Numbered from the stretch's first letter, positions 1-8,934 are shown. The stretch: DNA of 19,151 bases from UBA1535 sp002323775 (GCA_031993545.1 DAMAHZ010000059.1:1-19151), one strand, 5' to 3'. Program-made: numbers and translations. The notes: generated by a model from the letters alone, not told the origin.

Positions 1-842
1 ATTCCTGTACTTATTGTGTAGTTCCTTATAAAAGAGGCAGAGAAAAAAGAAGCGAGCCAGAGGATATCTTAAATGAAATAAGAGATTTAGCTAAAAATGG
101 TTGTAAAGAGGTAACACTTCTTGGACAAAATGTCAATTCTTATGGAAAAAATCTTTCAAATGAATTTAGTTTCGCAGAATTATTAAGAGAAATTAGTAAA
201 ATTGATGGTATAGAATTTATTAGATTTATGACATCTCATCCAAAGGATTTATCAGATGATTTAATTAATGCTATAAAGGAATCTGAAAAAATATGCAATC
301 ATGTTCATTTACCTGTACAATCAGGAAGCAACAATATTTTAAAAGAAATGAACAGAAAATATACAAGAGAACATTATATAGCTTTAGCTGACAAGATACG
401 TCATGAAATACCTGATGTAGCAATAACAACTGATATTATTGTCGGATTTCCCGGGGAAACTACAGATGACTTCATGGAAACAGTAGACCTGGTTAAAAAT
501 GTACAATATGAATCAGCTTTTACATTCCTTTATTCGCCACGTGAGGGAACAAAGGCTGCTACTATGGAAAATCAAATACCTGAAGATGAGAAACACGAGA
601 GATTTAATCATCTTTTAGACACGTTATATCCTATAGCTCTTAGAAAAAATGAGGAATGTATAGGAAAAACATATAAGATATTAGTAGATGAAGTAAGTAA
701 AAGCTCTGGCGAATATTTAACTGGAAGAACGCAGCATTTTAGATTAGTTCACTTTAAAGGTGACAAAAGCTTGATTGGTAAAATTGTAAATGTAAAAATT
801 GATACTGTAAAAACCTTCTTCCTTGAAGGAACAATTGTATAA
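1..842 (+). CDS. miaB: tRNA (N6-isopentenyl adenosine(37)-C2)-methylthiotransferase MiaB, 3' part
   Basis: The gene is cut by the left edge; 279 codons are visible from position 3 to the TAA at 840-842. MiaB is a radical-SAM enzyme with two 4Fe-4S clusters that adds a methylthio group to i6A37 of tRNAs reading UNN codons. The visible part opens with SCTYCVVPYKRGRE, which holds the second and third Cys of the radical-SAM CxxxCxxC motif; the first Cys lies outside. The conserved stretches GQNVNSYG, RFMTSHP, HLPVQSGSN and TDIIVGFPGET follow, and the last ~60 residues form the TRAM RNA-binding domain. The next gene in the same orientation is mutS, 78 bases away. The product makes ms2i6A from the i6A produced by miaA, four genes along in the same cluster. 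The identification is secure; MtaB-type relatives are less likely given the HLPVQSGSN context and the neighbours. Confidence 0.95.
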   Translation, partial: SCTYCVVPYKRGREKRSEPEDILNEIRDLAKNGCKEVTLLGQNVNSYGKNLSNEFSFAELLREISKIDGIEFIRFMTSHPKDLSDDLINAIKESEKICNHVHLPVQSGSNNILKEMNRKYTREHYIALADKIRHEIPDVAITTDIIVGFPGETTDDFMETVDLVKNVQYESAFTFLYSPREGTKAATMENQIPEDEKHERFNHLLDTLYPIALRKNEECIGKTYKILVDEVSKSSGEYLTGRTQHFRLVHFKGDKSLIGKIVNVKIDTVKTFFLEGTIV

Positions 843-882
843 TATTAAACAGAATTATTAATTTTTCAACGTAGCCGAGATT

Positions 883-900
883 ATGGTTTTTTAAAACCAT
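883..900 (+). repeat. Inverted repeat in the miaB-mutS gap
   Basis: ATGGTTTT and AAAACCAT face each other across TT, just upstream of the mutS ribosome binding site (GAGAGGAG, 904-911). There is no following T tract, so it is not a standard terminator. It may be a processing or stability hairpin between the two cistrons. Confidence 0.45.
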
Positions 901-920
901 ATTGAGAGGAGATTAAATTA

Positions 921-3569
921 ATGTCACAAAAATTAACGCCTATGATGCAGCAATACATGGAATTAAAAGAAAATTACAAGGATTGTATAGTTTTGTACAG
1001 ACTTGGCGACTTTTACGAAATGTTTTTTGATGATGCCATAGTTGCTTCAAAGGTTCTTGAGATAGCATTAACAGGCAGGGACTGCGGTCTTGATGAAAGA
1101 GCTCCAATGTGCGGAGTTCCTCATCATGCCGTTGATAATTATATACCTAAGCTTATAGAAAATGGTCTAAAAGTTGCTATTTGTGAGCAAATGGAAGACC
1201 CCGCAACAGCAAAGGGAATAGTAAAAAGAGATGTTGTAAGAGTTATCACACCGGGTACAATAATTGACCAAAATATGCTCGAGGATAAGTCAAATAACTA
1301 TTTGTGCAGTTTATATCTTACAAATAGTGGTTTTGGCATGTCCTATGTTGACGTATCTACAGGTGATTTGTTGGTAACAGAATATCATTCCAATAATAGC
1401 AATGCTTTATATGATGCAATTGTCGGTGAAATCATAAAAATCAATCCATCAGAAATTATTGCAAATTCCACTATAAATAATGATATTATAGATTCAAAAA
1501 TTAACTGCTTAAATAAAATTAATACAATAGAAGAATACAAGGAACTGATATTAAAGCATTTTAATAAACTATCAAAAGATACTTTTGATAGTTTGATATC
1601 TCTTGACGCATTTGGAATAACTGACAATATTAACACAATTATGTCTCTTGGAATACTTTTAGAGTATCTTTATGCTACTCAAAAAATATCATTGGAGCAT
1701 ATTAATAAGATTGATAGCTATAAAATTGGAGATTATGTACAATTAGACAGCAGCACACGAAAAAACTTAGAGCTGACTGAAACAATGCGTGGAAAAAAGG
1801 GACAAGGTACTTTGTATCATGTTATTGACTATACCATGACCGCAATGGGTGGAAGACTTTTAAGGAAATGGATAGAAGAACCTTTAAGATCACAAAGCTT
1901 AATCAATCAAAGGCTTGATGCTGTATCAGAATTATACGACAATATAATGGTTTCTAACAACATCAAAGAATACATGAAGAAAATATATGACATTGAAAGA
2001 CTCATTGGAAGAATTGTTTATGGTAACTGTAATGGACGAGATTTAATTGCACTAAAACAATCCATATCAAATCTGCCTGATTTTAAGTCTGAGTTATTTT
2101 TTTCTGAAGTTGAATTAATAAAAGAAATTTATGAAAGATTTGATATATTATCAGATGTTTTTGAATTGTTAGAAAAATCAATAGTAGAGGAGCCTCCTAT
2201 ATCCGTTAAGGAGGGGGGAGTGATAAAATCAGGCTTTAATGCTGAGCTTGATGAAATTAAAGAAATATCAGTTAATGGTAAAGAATGGATTTCTAATTTA
2301 CAAAATATAGAGCGTGAAAGAACTGGTATTAAAAATTTAAAAATAGGATATAACAAAATATTTGGGTATTTTATAGAGATAACACAGTCAAATGTAAAAA
2401 ATGCTCCAGATTATTATACTAGAAAACAGACATTAGCGAACTGTGAAAGATTTGTAACTCCGGAGCTTAAAGAAATGGAGTCTAAAATCCTTAATGCTGA
2501 TGAGCAAATTATGAAGCTGGAATATAATTTGTTTTTAGAAATTAGACAATATATTAAGGAGCAAATTACACGTATTCAAAACACTGCTCATGACATAGCA
2601 ATAATTGATGGTATCAATTCACTTTCAATAGCGGCAGTTAAGAATAACTATGTTCGACCAAATATAAATAATGGAAATCATATACATATAATCGAGGGCA
2701 GACACCCAGTAATAGAAAAATTAATAAAAAATGAGATGTTTGTGCCAAATGACACGATGATAGATAACAAAAAGCTTAGAATGTCTATTATAACCGGTCC
2801 AAATATGGCAGGTAAATCAACATATATGAGGCAGGTTGCACTAATTACCCTATTAGCACATGTCGGAAGCTTTATTCCGGCCAAGGAAGCAGATATTTGC
2901 ATAGTGGACAAGATATTTACTCGTGTTGGTGCAAGCGACGATTTAGCTCAAGGACAAAGCACATTTATGGTTGAAATGTCTGAGGTATCAAATATATTAA
3001 AAAATGCAACTGAAAACAGCCTGCTTATTTTAGATGAAATCGGCAGAGGTACAAGCACCTATGATGGACTTAGCATAGCTTGGTCAGTTGTTGAATACAT
3101 AACTAAAAAAATAAAGGCGAAGACTTTGTTTGCCACACATTACCACGAGCTTTCGGAATTAGAGGATAAAATAGATTCTATCAAGAACTTTAGGATATTA
3201 ATTAAGGAATCAGGAGATAAAATAACTTTCCTTAGAAAAATTGTAGAAGGCAGTGTTGATAGAAGCTATGGTATCCAAGTTGCGAATTTAGCGGGGCTTC
3301 CTGTAGAGGTTATAAATCGTGCTAAGGAAATCATAATGCAGCTTGAAGAAAGTGATATAAATAAGCCATTTACTTCTCACAAAAAAAGAGAGCGTGTAAC
3401 TGATAGATTTCAATTATCAATGTTTGGCAATATGGGTAATACTGAAGCCGATAATAAATATAAAAACTATGTGGAAGAAAATATTTCTAATATTGATATA
3501 AATTCATTAACTCCTATGGATGCAATGAATTTGTTAAATGAGATAGTGAAAAAATCAAAAACTATATAA
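921..3569 (+). CDS. mutS: DNA mismatch repair protein MutS
   Basis: A full-length MutS1 of 882 residues; it recognises mispairs and small loops and recruits MutL. The mismatch-reading Phe-x-Glu motif is F31-Y32-E33 in GDFYEMF. Connector, lever and clamp regions follow. The ATPase has Walker A GPNMAGKST at residues 626-634, Walker B with DEIGRG at 705-710, and FATHYHEL after it. Near the C-terminus QLSMF (831-835) fits the Qxx(L/M)F beta-clamp binding motif, and a short conserved tail follows it. The start ATG is supported by GAGAGGAG at 904-911 and by the typical MutS N-terminus (KLTPMMQQYMELK). It lies between miaB and mutL and is probably co-transcribed with them. No key residue is missing. 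It is not MutS2, which lacks the FxE motif. Confidence 0.98.
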   Translation: MSQKLTPMMQQYMELKENYKDCIVLYRLGDFYEMFFDDAIVASKVLEIALTGRDCGLDERAPMCGVPHHAVDNYIPKLIENGLKVAICEQMEDPATAKGIVKRDVVRVITPGTIIDQNMLEDKSNNYLCSLYLTNSGFGMSYVDVSTGDLLVTEYHSNNSNALYDAIVGEIIKINPSEIIANSTINNDIIDSKINCLNKINTIEEYKELILKHFNKLSKDTFDSLISLDAFGITDNINTIMSLGILLEYLYATQKISLEHINKIDSYKIGDYVQLDSSTRKNLELTETMRGKKGQGTLYHVIDYTMTAMGGRLLRKWIEEPLRSQSLINQRLDAVSELYDNIMVSNNIKEYMKKIYDIERLIGRIVYGNCNGRDLIALKQSISNLPDFKSELFFSEVELIKEIYERFDILSDVFELLEKSIVEEPPISVKEGGVIKSGFNAELDEIKEISVNGKEWISNLQNIERERTGIKNLKIGYNKIFGYFIEITQSNVKNAPDYYTRKQTLANCERFVTPELKEMESKILNADEQIMKLEYNLFLEIRQYIKEQITRIQNTAHDIAIIDGINSLSIAAVKNNYVRPNINNGNHIHIIEGRHPVIEKLIKNEMFVPNDTMIDNKKLRMSIITGPNMAGKSTYMRQVALITLLAHVGSFIPAKEADICIVDKIFTRVGASDDLAQGQSTFMVEMSEVSNILKNATENSLLILDEIGRGTSTYDGLSIAWSVVEYITKKIKAKTLFATHYHELSELEDKIDSIKNFRILIKESGDKITFLRKIVEGSVDRSYGIQVANLAGLPVEVINRAKEIIMQLEESDINKPFTSHKKRERVTDRFQLSMFGNMGNTEADNKYKNYVEENISNIDINSLTPMDAMNLLNEIVKKSKTI

Positions 3570-3653
3570 AGATTAAATATTAATATATATGATTTTAGAG
3601 GTGTAGGGGTGTGGCTCTGCATCTATCTTTCCAAGAAAGGAAGGTATACCAAC

Positions 3654-5615
3654 ATGATAAAGCAATTGGATAACAGCACTATAAATAAAATTGCCGCTGG
3701 TGAGGTTATAGAAAGTCCAAAATCAATAGTTAAGGAGTTAGTTGAGAACTCTATTGATGCAAAGGCTGATGAAATTGTAATTGAGATAAAAAATGGTGGT
3801 AAAAAATATATCAGAATAACAGACAATGGCGTGGGTATAAAAAAAGACGAAATAGAGGATGCCTTTAAACGTCATTATACAAGTAAAATAAACACGTCTG
3901 ATGATTTGGAAACTTTGCATACTCTTGGCTTTAGAGGTGAGGCATTAGCAAGTATAGCGGCTGTTGCAAAAGTTGAGATTATATCAAGGACTGCTGATGA
4001 TATATCAGGAACCAAGCTTATGATAGAGGGGGGCATAACTGTACTTAAAGAAGATATCGGCTGCCCTGTAGGCACAACTATAATTGTTACTGATTTATTC
4101 TACAACGTACCTGCACGTCTTAAATTCCTAAAAAGCGATACATCAGAAAGCACAGCCATCAATGAAATTGTTGTAAATCTGTCACTTTGTTCTACAAATG
4201 TTTCCTTTAAGTACATGAACAATGGTGGTACAGTTTTTAAAACACCTAAGTCTGAAAATATGCTCAATGTTATCTCAAGCCTTTATGACAAGGACATGGT
4301 ACGTTCACTTATTGAGTTAAATTATGAGGGTGAATTAATTAAGGTTACTGGCTATACAACTAATTTAAACTATCATAGAGGAAATAGAAAATATCAGCTA
4401 TTGTTTGTTAATAACAGGTTTATAAAGCATAAAAGAGTTAATTTTTTTATTGAAGCAGCATATCACACCTTGCTTCCGAAGGATAAATATCCAGCTTGCT
4501 TTATAAAAATTGATATTGATACAAGCTTGATAGATGTAAATGTTCATCCGGCAAAAACAGAAATTAGGATAAAGGATGAAGAAAAAGTTTTAAATGAGCT
4601 TAAAGTGGCTATATACAAGGCTCTTAGAGGTGTTAATTTAGTAAAAGAAGTTAGAAGTGAAATTGTTGTTAAAAATCCATCTTCTATTAGTAAATTTAAT
4701 GAAAAATTACTGTTTTATGAAGAAGCAGATAATAATATTTATACAGTTACCGATAATAAAACTAATTATAATGCAAATGATACTATTGAAAAAGATAGTG
4801 TAAAAATTATTGATTATACTGGAGAGGTTTCTAATTATTCTATGAATAAATCTTCAGATTTTATAGAAGATTTTAAGAAAATTGAATATTCTAATAAAAA
4901 TATAGATTTAGATTTTATAGAGACTACAAATAAATCTGATACTGTAAAAGAAACTGAAACTCTTAAATTCACTGATAATTTAGATATTATTAATTCTTCA
5001 GATAAAGCTATTGATGATAAAACAACTATATCACAGCTAAAAGTAATAGGGATGTTATTTAGTACATATATCTTGTGTGAAAGTATTCTGACAAATGAGT
5101 TTTATATGATAGATCAGCACGCAGCTCATGAGCGTATAAATTATGAAATGTATTTAGACCAAATAGAAAACAGAAGAATTGTATTGCAGGAATTATTAAT
5201 ACCGGAAGTAATTAATATGTCCTATGAGGATTATTATTTAGCAATAAGCAATAAGGATTTTTTTGAGAAAATAGGCATACCTATTGAAAGCTTTGGAAAT
5301 AATGATATATTGATAAGCAGTATACCGCTTATCTTTGTTGATATGAATGTTAAGGATTTGTTTTTGACTGTTTTAGATTCAATAAAAGAAGTGAAAAAAA
5401 ATAGTAGTCTTGAAATTGAAATGAGGAAGATTATTAAAAATGCTTGTGTCAAATCGGTTAAAGCAGGGGATAATTTGCATAGTATGGAAATTAAAAGGCT
5501 TATTGAGGACTTATCAAATGCAAAAAGCCCTTATACCTGTCCGCATGGACGCCCAACAATTATAAAGATGACAAGATACGAAGTAGAAAGAATGTTTGAG
5601 AGAATACAGTTATAA
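3654..5615 (+). CDS. mutL: DNA mismatch repair protein MutL (endonuclease type)
   Basis: 653 residues. The N-terminal GHKL ATPase shows NKIAAGEV, ELVENSIDA, DNGVGI and TLGFRGEALASIA. Residues ~335-455 are a linker rich in Asn, Asp, Ser, Thr and Lys. The C-terminal domain keeps the metal-dependent nicking motif DQHAAHERINYE (from D487), ACVKSVKAGD (from A597) and CPHGRPT (from C629), so this should be a nicking MutL as in bacteria without MutH. QELLIP (512-517) matches the beta-clamp contact known from Bacillus MutL. I chose the ATG at 3654 because MIKQLDNSTINKIAAGE matches the family start and AAAGGAAGG lies upstream at 3636-3644. A GTG at 3609 in frame has its own AGAGG (3597-3601) seven bases upstream and would add 15 unconserved residues; this alternative is possible but less likely. 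Confidence 0.97.
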   Translation: MIKQLDNSTINKIAAGEVIESPKSIVKELVENSIDAKADEIVIEIKNGGKKYIRITDNGVGIKKDEIEDAFKRHYTSKINTSDDLETLHTLGFRGEALASIAAVAKVEIISRTADDISGTKLMIEGGITVLKEDIGCPVGTTIIVTDLFYNVPARLKFLKSDTSESTAINEIVVNLSLCSTNVSFKYMNNGGTVFKTPKSENMLNVISSLYDKDMVRSLIELNYEGELIKVTGYTTNLNYHRGNRKYQLLFVNNRFIKHKRVNFFIEAAYHTLLPKDKYPACFIKIDIDTSLIDVNVHPAKTEIRIKDEEKVLNELKVAIYKALRGVNLVKEVRSEIVVKNPSSISKFNEKLLFYEEADNNIYTVTDNKTNYNANDTIEKDSVKIIDYTGEVSNYSMNKSSDFIEDFKKIEYSNKNIDLDFIETTNKSDTVKETETLKFTDNLDIINSSDKAIDDKTTISQLKVIGMLFSTYILCESILTNEFYMIDQHAAHERINYEMYLDQIENRRIVLQELLIPEVINMSYEDYYLAISNKDFFEKIGIPIESFGNNDILISSIPLIFVDMNVKDLFLTVLDSIKEVKKNSSLEIEMRKIIKNACVKSVKAGDNLHSMEIKRLIEDLSNAKSPYTCPHGRPTIIKMTRYEVERMFERIQL

Positions 5616-5627
5616 TTAATGGTTATG

Positions 5628-5644
5628 GGTTGCCATTATCAACC
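5628..5644 (+). repeat. Small hairpin in the mutL-miaA gap
   Basis: GGTTG and CAACC enclose a 7-base loop 30 bases before the miaA start. TAATGG/CCATTA in the same place is an alternative pairing. No T tract follows, so it is not a terminator. Confidence 0.3.
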
Positions 5645-5658
5645 TAAATATATTATAC

Positions 5659-5677
5659 AAGGAACGTGAGTTAAATA
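5659..5677 (+). promoter_or_regulatory. miaA ribosome binding site and ATA start
   Basis: AAGGA at 5659-5663 (continuing CGTGAG) is followed 11 bases later by ATA at 5675-5677, the first codon after the in-frame TAA at 5672. No ATG, GTG, TTG or CTG occurs in frame between this stop and the Walker A codons at 5702. A GTG at 5666 is in frame but runs into the TAA after two codons. Confidence 0.55.
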
Positions 5678-6607
5678 AATAATAAAATTTTAGTTATAGT
5701 AGGTCCTACTGCTGTTGGAAAAACCTATGTATCTATTGAGCTTGCAAAAAAATTTAATACCGAAATCATATCTGCTGATTCAATGCAGGTGTATAAATAT
5801 ATGGATATTGGTACTGCAAAGGTTACAGAGCAAGAAGCCTGTGGTATAAAGCATCATATGATTAATCTGATTGAGCCTGATGAAGAATTCTCTGTCTCAG
5901 AATTTCAGAAGATGGCAGAAAGACATATTGAAGAAATTCACAGTAAGGGCAAACTTCCTATAATCATTGGCGGTAGCGGTCTTTATCTTAATTCTTTACT
6001 TTATGATTTGGATTTTGGTACAGTAAAATCTGATGAAAAAATTAAAAAATACTATACAGATTATTATGAAGAACATGGTACAGATAAGCTTTACGAGCTT
6101 CTAATAGCTATAGATCCAAAGGCATGTGAAAAGATACATAAGAATAATGTAAAAAGAGTAATTAGAGCATTAGAGGTATGTCATATAACGGGAAAAAAAT
6201 TCTCAGATATGAGTACGGACATAAGAAAGCCAAGCAATAAATATGACTATAAAATAATAGGACTTGAGATGGAAAGAGATATCTTATATCAAAGAATTAA
6301 TAAACGAGTGGATTTGATGATTGAAGATGGTCTTATAGATGAAGTTAGAGCATTGCTAGATAAAGGATATACTATGAATTTGACTTCTATGAGAGGAATA
6401 GGCTATAAAGAAATCATAGATTATTTAGATGGTAAGGTAACAAAGGAAGAAGCGATAGAAACCTTAAAAACAAATACAAGACATTTTGCAAAAAGACAAT
6501 TCACATGGTTTAAGGCAGATAAAAGTATACAATGGTTTGATTTGACAAATTTAAGTGATATCGATTTAATAATAGAAAATATATATAACACCATAGATAT
6601 AGATTAG
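5675..6607 (+). CDS. miaA: tRNA dimethylallyltransferase MiaA, non-canonical start
   Basis: Transfers a dimethylallyl group to N6 of A37 in tRNAs, giving i6A, the substrate of MiaB. The P-loop GPTAVGKT is at codons 10-17 (from 5702), followed by ISADSMQVYKYMDIGTAK, GGSGLYLNSLLYDLDFG, VKRVIRALEV and RGIGYKEI, and the C-terminal FAKRQFTWF segment. The first ATG is at 5783, inside DSMQVYK, and would remove the P-loop and give an inactive 274-residue protein. Reading back in frame gives INNKILVIVGPTAVGKT, which fits a normal MiaA N-terminus if the ATA at 5675 is read as Met (310 residues, the usual length). ATT at 5687 is a second non-canonical candidate. Either an AUA/AUU start is used, or the start was lost by mutation or miscalled in the sequence. 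The body of the gene is intact. Confidence 0.9.
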   Translation: MNNKILVIVGPTAVGKTYVSIELAKKFNTEIISADSMQVYKYMDIGTAKVTEQEACGIKHHMINLIEPDEEFSVSEFQKMAERHIEEIHSKGKLPIIIGGSGLYLNSLLYDLDFGTVKSDEKIKKYYTDYYEEHGTDKLYELLIAIDPKACEKIHKNNVKRVIRALEVCHITGKKFSDMSTDIRKPSNKYDYKIIGLEMERDILYQRINKRVDLMIEDGLIDEVRALLDKGYTMNLTSMRGIGYKEIIDYLDGKVTKEEAIETLKTNTRHFAKRQFTWFKADKSIQWFDLTNLSDIDLIIENIYNTIDID

Positions 6608-6741
6608 AAGCTTTGATATTATTTCAAATATAAACACAATTACATCACAAGAAACATCGTTTTTTTAAGAGATTTAATTCTATTACAAATATATACGAGA
6701 AATTCTAATGATAGTAATTATTCTATATGTACTCAATTGAA

Positions 6742-6771
6742 TTGCTACAAACTATGAGAAATTTATATAAA
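6742..6771 (+). promoter_or_regulatory. Possible promoter for the lyase-family gene
   Basis: TTGCTA (6742-6747) and TATAAA (6766-6771) are 18 bases apart in the 183-base gap after miaA. The leader would be only about 12 bases, so the call is weak. I see no terminator in this gap and no hfq gene, which often lies here in clostridia. Confidence 0.3.
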
Positions 6772-6790
6772 ATTATAAAAAGAGGTAAAA

Positions 6791-8095
6791 ATGTTAACAG
6801 AAGAAATATTATGTAAACAATTTGGCATTTCTAAGAAAGTTTATGATTATGTCACAAAAATTGAATCAGAAGTTAAGGAAACATATTTTCCAAGTATAGA
6901 TAAAACAAGAGAATATAACCAGTACAAGGTCATATCAGCGATGCAGGAAAACAGGTTAGATTACACTCATTTTTATTGGAATTCTGGTTATGGCTATGGC
7001 GATATAGGTAGAGAAAAGGTTGAAAGCATTTTTGCTTCAGTATTTCATACTGAGGACGCTTTGGTTAGACCGTCAATCGCTTCAGGAACACATGCTTTAT
7101 ATTTGACATTATCCGGTATATTAAAACATGGAGATGAAGTCATTGCAGTAACAGGGAAGCCTTATGATACACTTCTAACTGTTCTTGGAGAAGAAAATGA
7201 CGAGCCGGGCAATTTAAAAGAAGTTGGAATTATATATAAGGAAATAGCTTTAAAAGAAGATTATAGTATAGATATTGAAGCTTGTATTAATTCTATAACA
7301 GAAAAAACAAAGCTATTGATGTTCCAACGTTCGACTGGTTACAGCTTTAGACCGGCATTTACAATGGAAAAAATCAAAGCAGCTATTAAGAAAATAAGAG
7401 AGACTTGTCCCGACATTTACATAATGGTGGATAATTGCTATGGAGAATTTGTAGACACTATAGAGCCATCAGATATCGGAGCAGATGTTGTAGTAGGCTC
7501 ACTAATTAAAAATCCGGGTGGTGGAATTGCATTATCTGGCGGATATATTGCGGGTAAAAAAGCTATAATCGACAGAATTGCAAATAGACTAACAGCCCCT
7601 GGAGTAGGCAAGGAAATCGGCTTGACCTTTGGTACTACAAGAAATACACTACAAGGTTTATTTTTTGCACCACATATAACAAGTGAGGCTCTAAAAGGCG
7701 CTATTCTATTCGGAGCAGTTTTTAATTCTCTTGGTTATGAAATAACTCCAAAGCTTGATGATGATAGAAGTGATATAATTCAAGCAATCAAATTTAATAA
7801 TCCTGACTTAGTCATAAAAATTTGTGAAGCAGTACAAGCTGCATCACCTGTAGATGCTCACGTTACTCCTGTTCCTTGGGATATGCCGGGTTATACAAAT
7901 CAAGTAATAATGGCATCAGGTGCTTTTGTATCAGGTTCTTCAATAGAACTAAGTGCAGATGCGCCAATAAGAGAGCCATATATAGCATATATTCAAGGCG
8001 GATTGTTTTATGACCATTCTAAGCTAGGAGTTATGATATCCTTGCAGAAAATGCTTGAGCATGACAATATAGAAATAAAATTAAATAATAAGTAA
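6791..8095 (+). CDS. Methionine gamma-lyase family protein (Alum_res, PLP-dependent)
   Basis: 434 residues of the PLP fold-type I family that databases call 'aluminium resistance protein' or methionine gamma-lyase family protein. Visible features are HFYWNSGYGYGDIGRE near the N-terminus, the phosphate-cradle-like RPSIASGTHALYL, the conserved MVDNCYGEFV with its Asp, and SLIKNPGGGIA, where K240 should carry PLP. The reaction has not been settled for this family; sulphur-amino-acid lyase chemistry is inferred from the fold. The ATG is preceded by AGAGG (6781-6785). The family commonly sits directly after miaA-hfq and before lexA in clostridia. Here it follows miaA without hfq, and lexA is 4.4 kb away on the other strand. 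Length and motifs are complete. Confidence 0.88.
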   Translation: MLTEEILCKQFGISKKVYDYVTKIESEVKETYFPSIDKTREYNQYKVISAMQENRLDYTHFYWNSGYGYGDIGREKVESIFASVFHTEDALVRPSIASGTHALYLTLSGILKHGDEVIAVTGKPYDTLLTVLGEENDEPGNLKEVGIIYKEIALKEDYSIDIEACINSITEKTKLLMFQRSTGYSFRPAFTMEKIKAAIKKIRETCPDIYIMVDNCYGEFVDTIEPSDIGADVVVGSLIKNPGGGIALSGGYIAGKKAIIDRIANRLTAPGVGKEIGLTFGTTRNTLQGLFFAPHITSEALKGAILFGAVFNSLGYEITPKLDDDRSDIIQAIKFNNPDLVIKICEAVQAASPVDAHVTPVPWDMPGYTNQVIMASGAFVSGSSIELSADAPIREPYIAYIQGGLFYDHSKLGVMISLQKMLEHDNIEIKLNNK

Positions 8096-8130
8096 AACTT
8101 TTAAATAAATACCTAATTTGCAAGTCTAAT

Positions 8131-8149
8131 GGAGGAGTGTTACTCCTCC
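8131..8149 (+). terminator. Perfect 8-bp GC-rich hairpin after the lyase gene
   Basis: GGAGGAGT and ACTCCTCC enclose the loop GTT, 35 bases after the stop codon. This is the most stable short hairpin in the area and a likely transcript end, although the next bases (TGCATAATATTT) are only partly T-rich. Confidence 0.5.
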
Positions 8150-8220
8150 TGCATAATATTTATAGAAATTTATTTTTTAAACTTACTTTGAAACGCAAAT
8201 TATTTTGAGGAGTATTAGAA

Positions 8221-8868
8221 ATGAATATAATAATAAGGAAAGAGCAAGAAAAGGATTATAAAGAAGTTGAAACAGTCACAAGAGAAGCATTTTGGAATCA
8301 TCATAGTCCCGGATGCGATGAGCATTATCTTGTACATATTATGAGAAATTCACCAGCTTTTGTGAAAGAATTAGATTATGTTGCAGTTGATGATAATAGA
8401 ATAGTTGGAAATATCATGTATATAGAAACTTATATTTTTGGTGATGATAATAAAAAATATCCTGTATTATGTTTTGGACCTGTTTCAGTTTTGCCTGAAT
8501 ATCAAGGCAAGGGAATAGGTTCAAAATTGATTGAGCATACAAAAATTATAGCTAAGGATTTGGGATATAAAGCTATTTTGATTTTTGGTGATCCTGAGTT
8601 TTATAAAAGAGTAGGATTTGTCGGTGCACAAACCTATTCTATAGGAACATGGCAGAATACATACGCAGTGCCTTTACTCGCTTGTGAGTTAGTTGCAGGT
8701 GCTCTTGCTGAGTGTAAAGGTAGATTCTTTGAGGGTGAAATATATGAAATAGACAAGGAAAAGTCAGAAGCATTTGACAAGAACTTCGCCCTAAAAGAAA
8801 AAGTATCAGGATTGCCATCTCAGAAAAGATTTTTAGAGCTTGTTTCCATGAATAAACCAAGATTATGA
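8221..8868 (+). CDS. GNAT family N-acetyltransferase
   Basis: 215 residues with a GNAT fold. The acetyl-CoA pyrophosphate loop is VLPEYQGKGIG, with Q95-G96-K97-G98-I99-G100. It follows the beta strand PVLCFGPVSV and precedes an alpha helix and GYKAILIFGDPEFYKRVGF, a motif typical of YhbS-like (COG3153) acetyltransferases. About 65 residues lie beyond the core GNAT domain. The substrate is unknown; nothing in the context names it. The ATG has TGAGGAG at 8206-8212, eight bases upstream. The gene is flanked by the hairpin at 8131-8149 and the separately promoted PfkB gene, so it may be transcribed alone. Confidence 0.85.
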   Translation: MNIIIRKEQEKDYKEVETVTREAFWNHHSPGCDEHYLVHIMRNSPAFVKELDYVAVDDNRIVGNIMYIETYIFGDDNKKYPVLCFGPVSVLPEYQGKGIGSKLIEHTKIIAKDLGYKAILIFGDPEFYKRVGFVGAQTYSIGTWQNTYAVPLLACELVAGALAECKGRFFEGEIYEIDKEKSEAFDKNFALKEKVSGLPSQKRFLELVSMNKPRL

Positions 8869-8892
8869 ATATAATTAGAATAATAAATAGCA

Positions 8893-8922
8893 TTGAAATT
8901 TAATGTTCAAAAAAATTATAAA
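8893..8922 (+). promoter_or_regulatory. Sigma-A-type promoter of the PfkB-family kinase gene
   Basis: TTGAAA (8893-8898) and TATAAA (8917-8922) are 18 bases apart. The expected transcript start, near 8929, lies just before the inverted-repeat leader at 8935-9007. Confidence 0.55.
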
Positions 8923-8934
8923 TAACGAAAGGGT

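Noticed and set aside
2129..2911. Long minus-strand open frames inside mutS, and similar ones inside mutL, purB and rny.
   Set aside because: They lie opposite strongly conserved genes, have no ribosome binding sites and no recognisable domains; they are shadows of codon use.
5783..6607. miaA read as a 274-residue protein from the first ATG.
   Set aside because: The ATG is the Met of the conserved DSMQVYK motif and the P-loop GPTAVGKT is encoded in frame upstream, so the gene must begin earlier.
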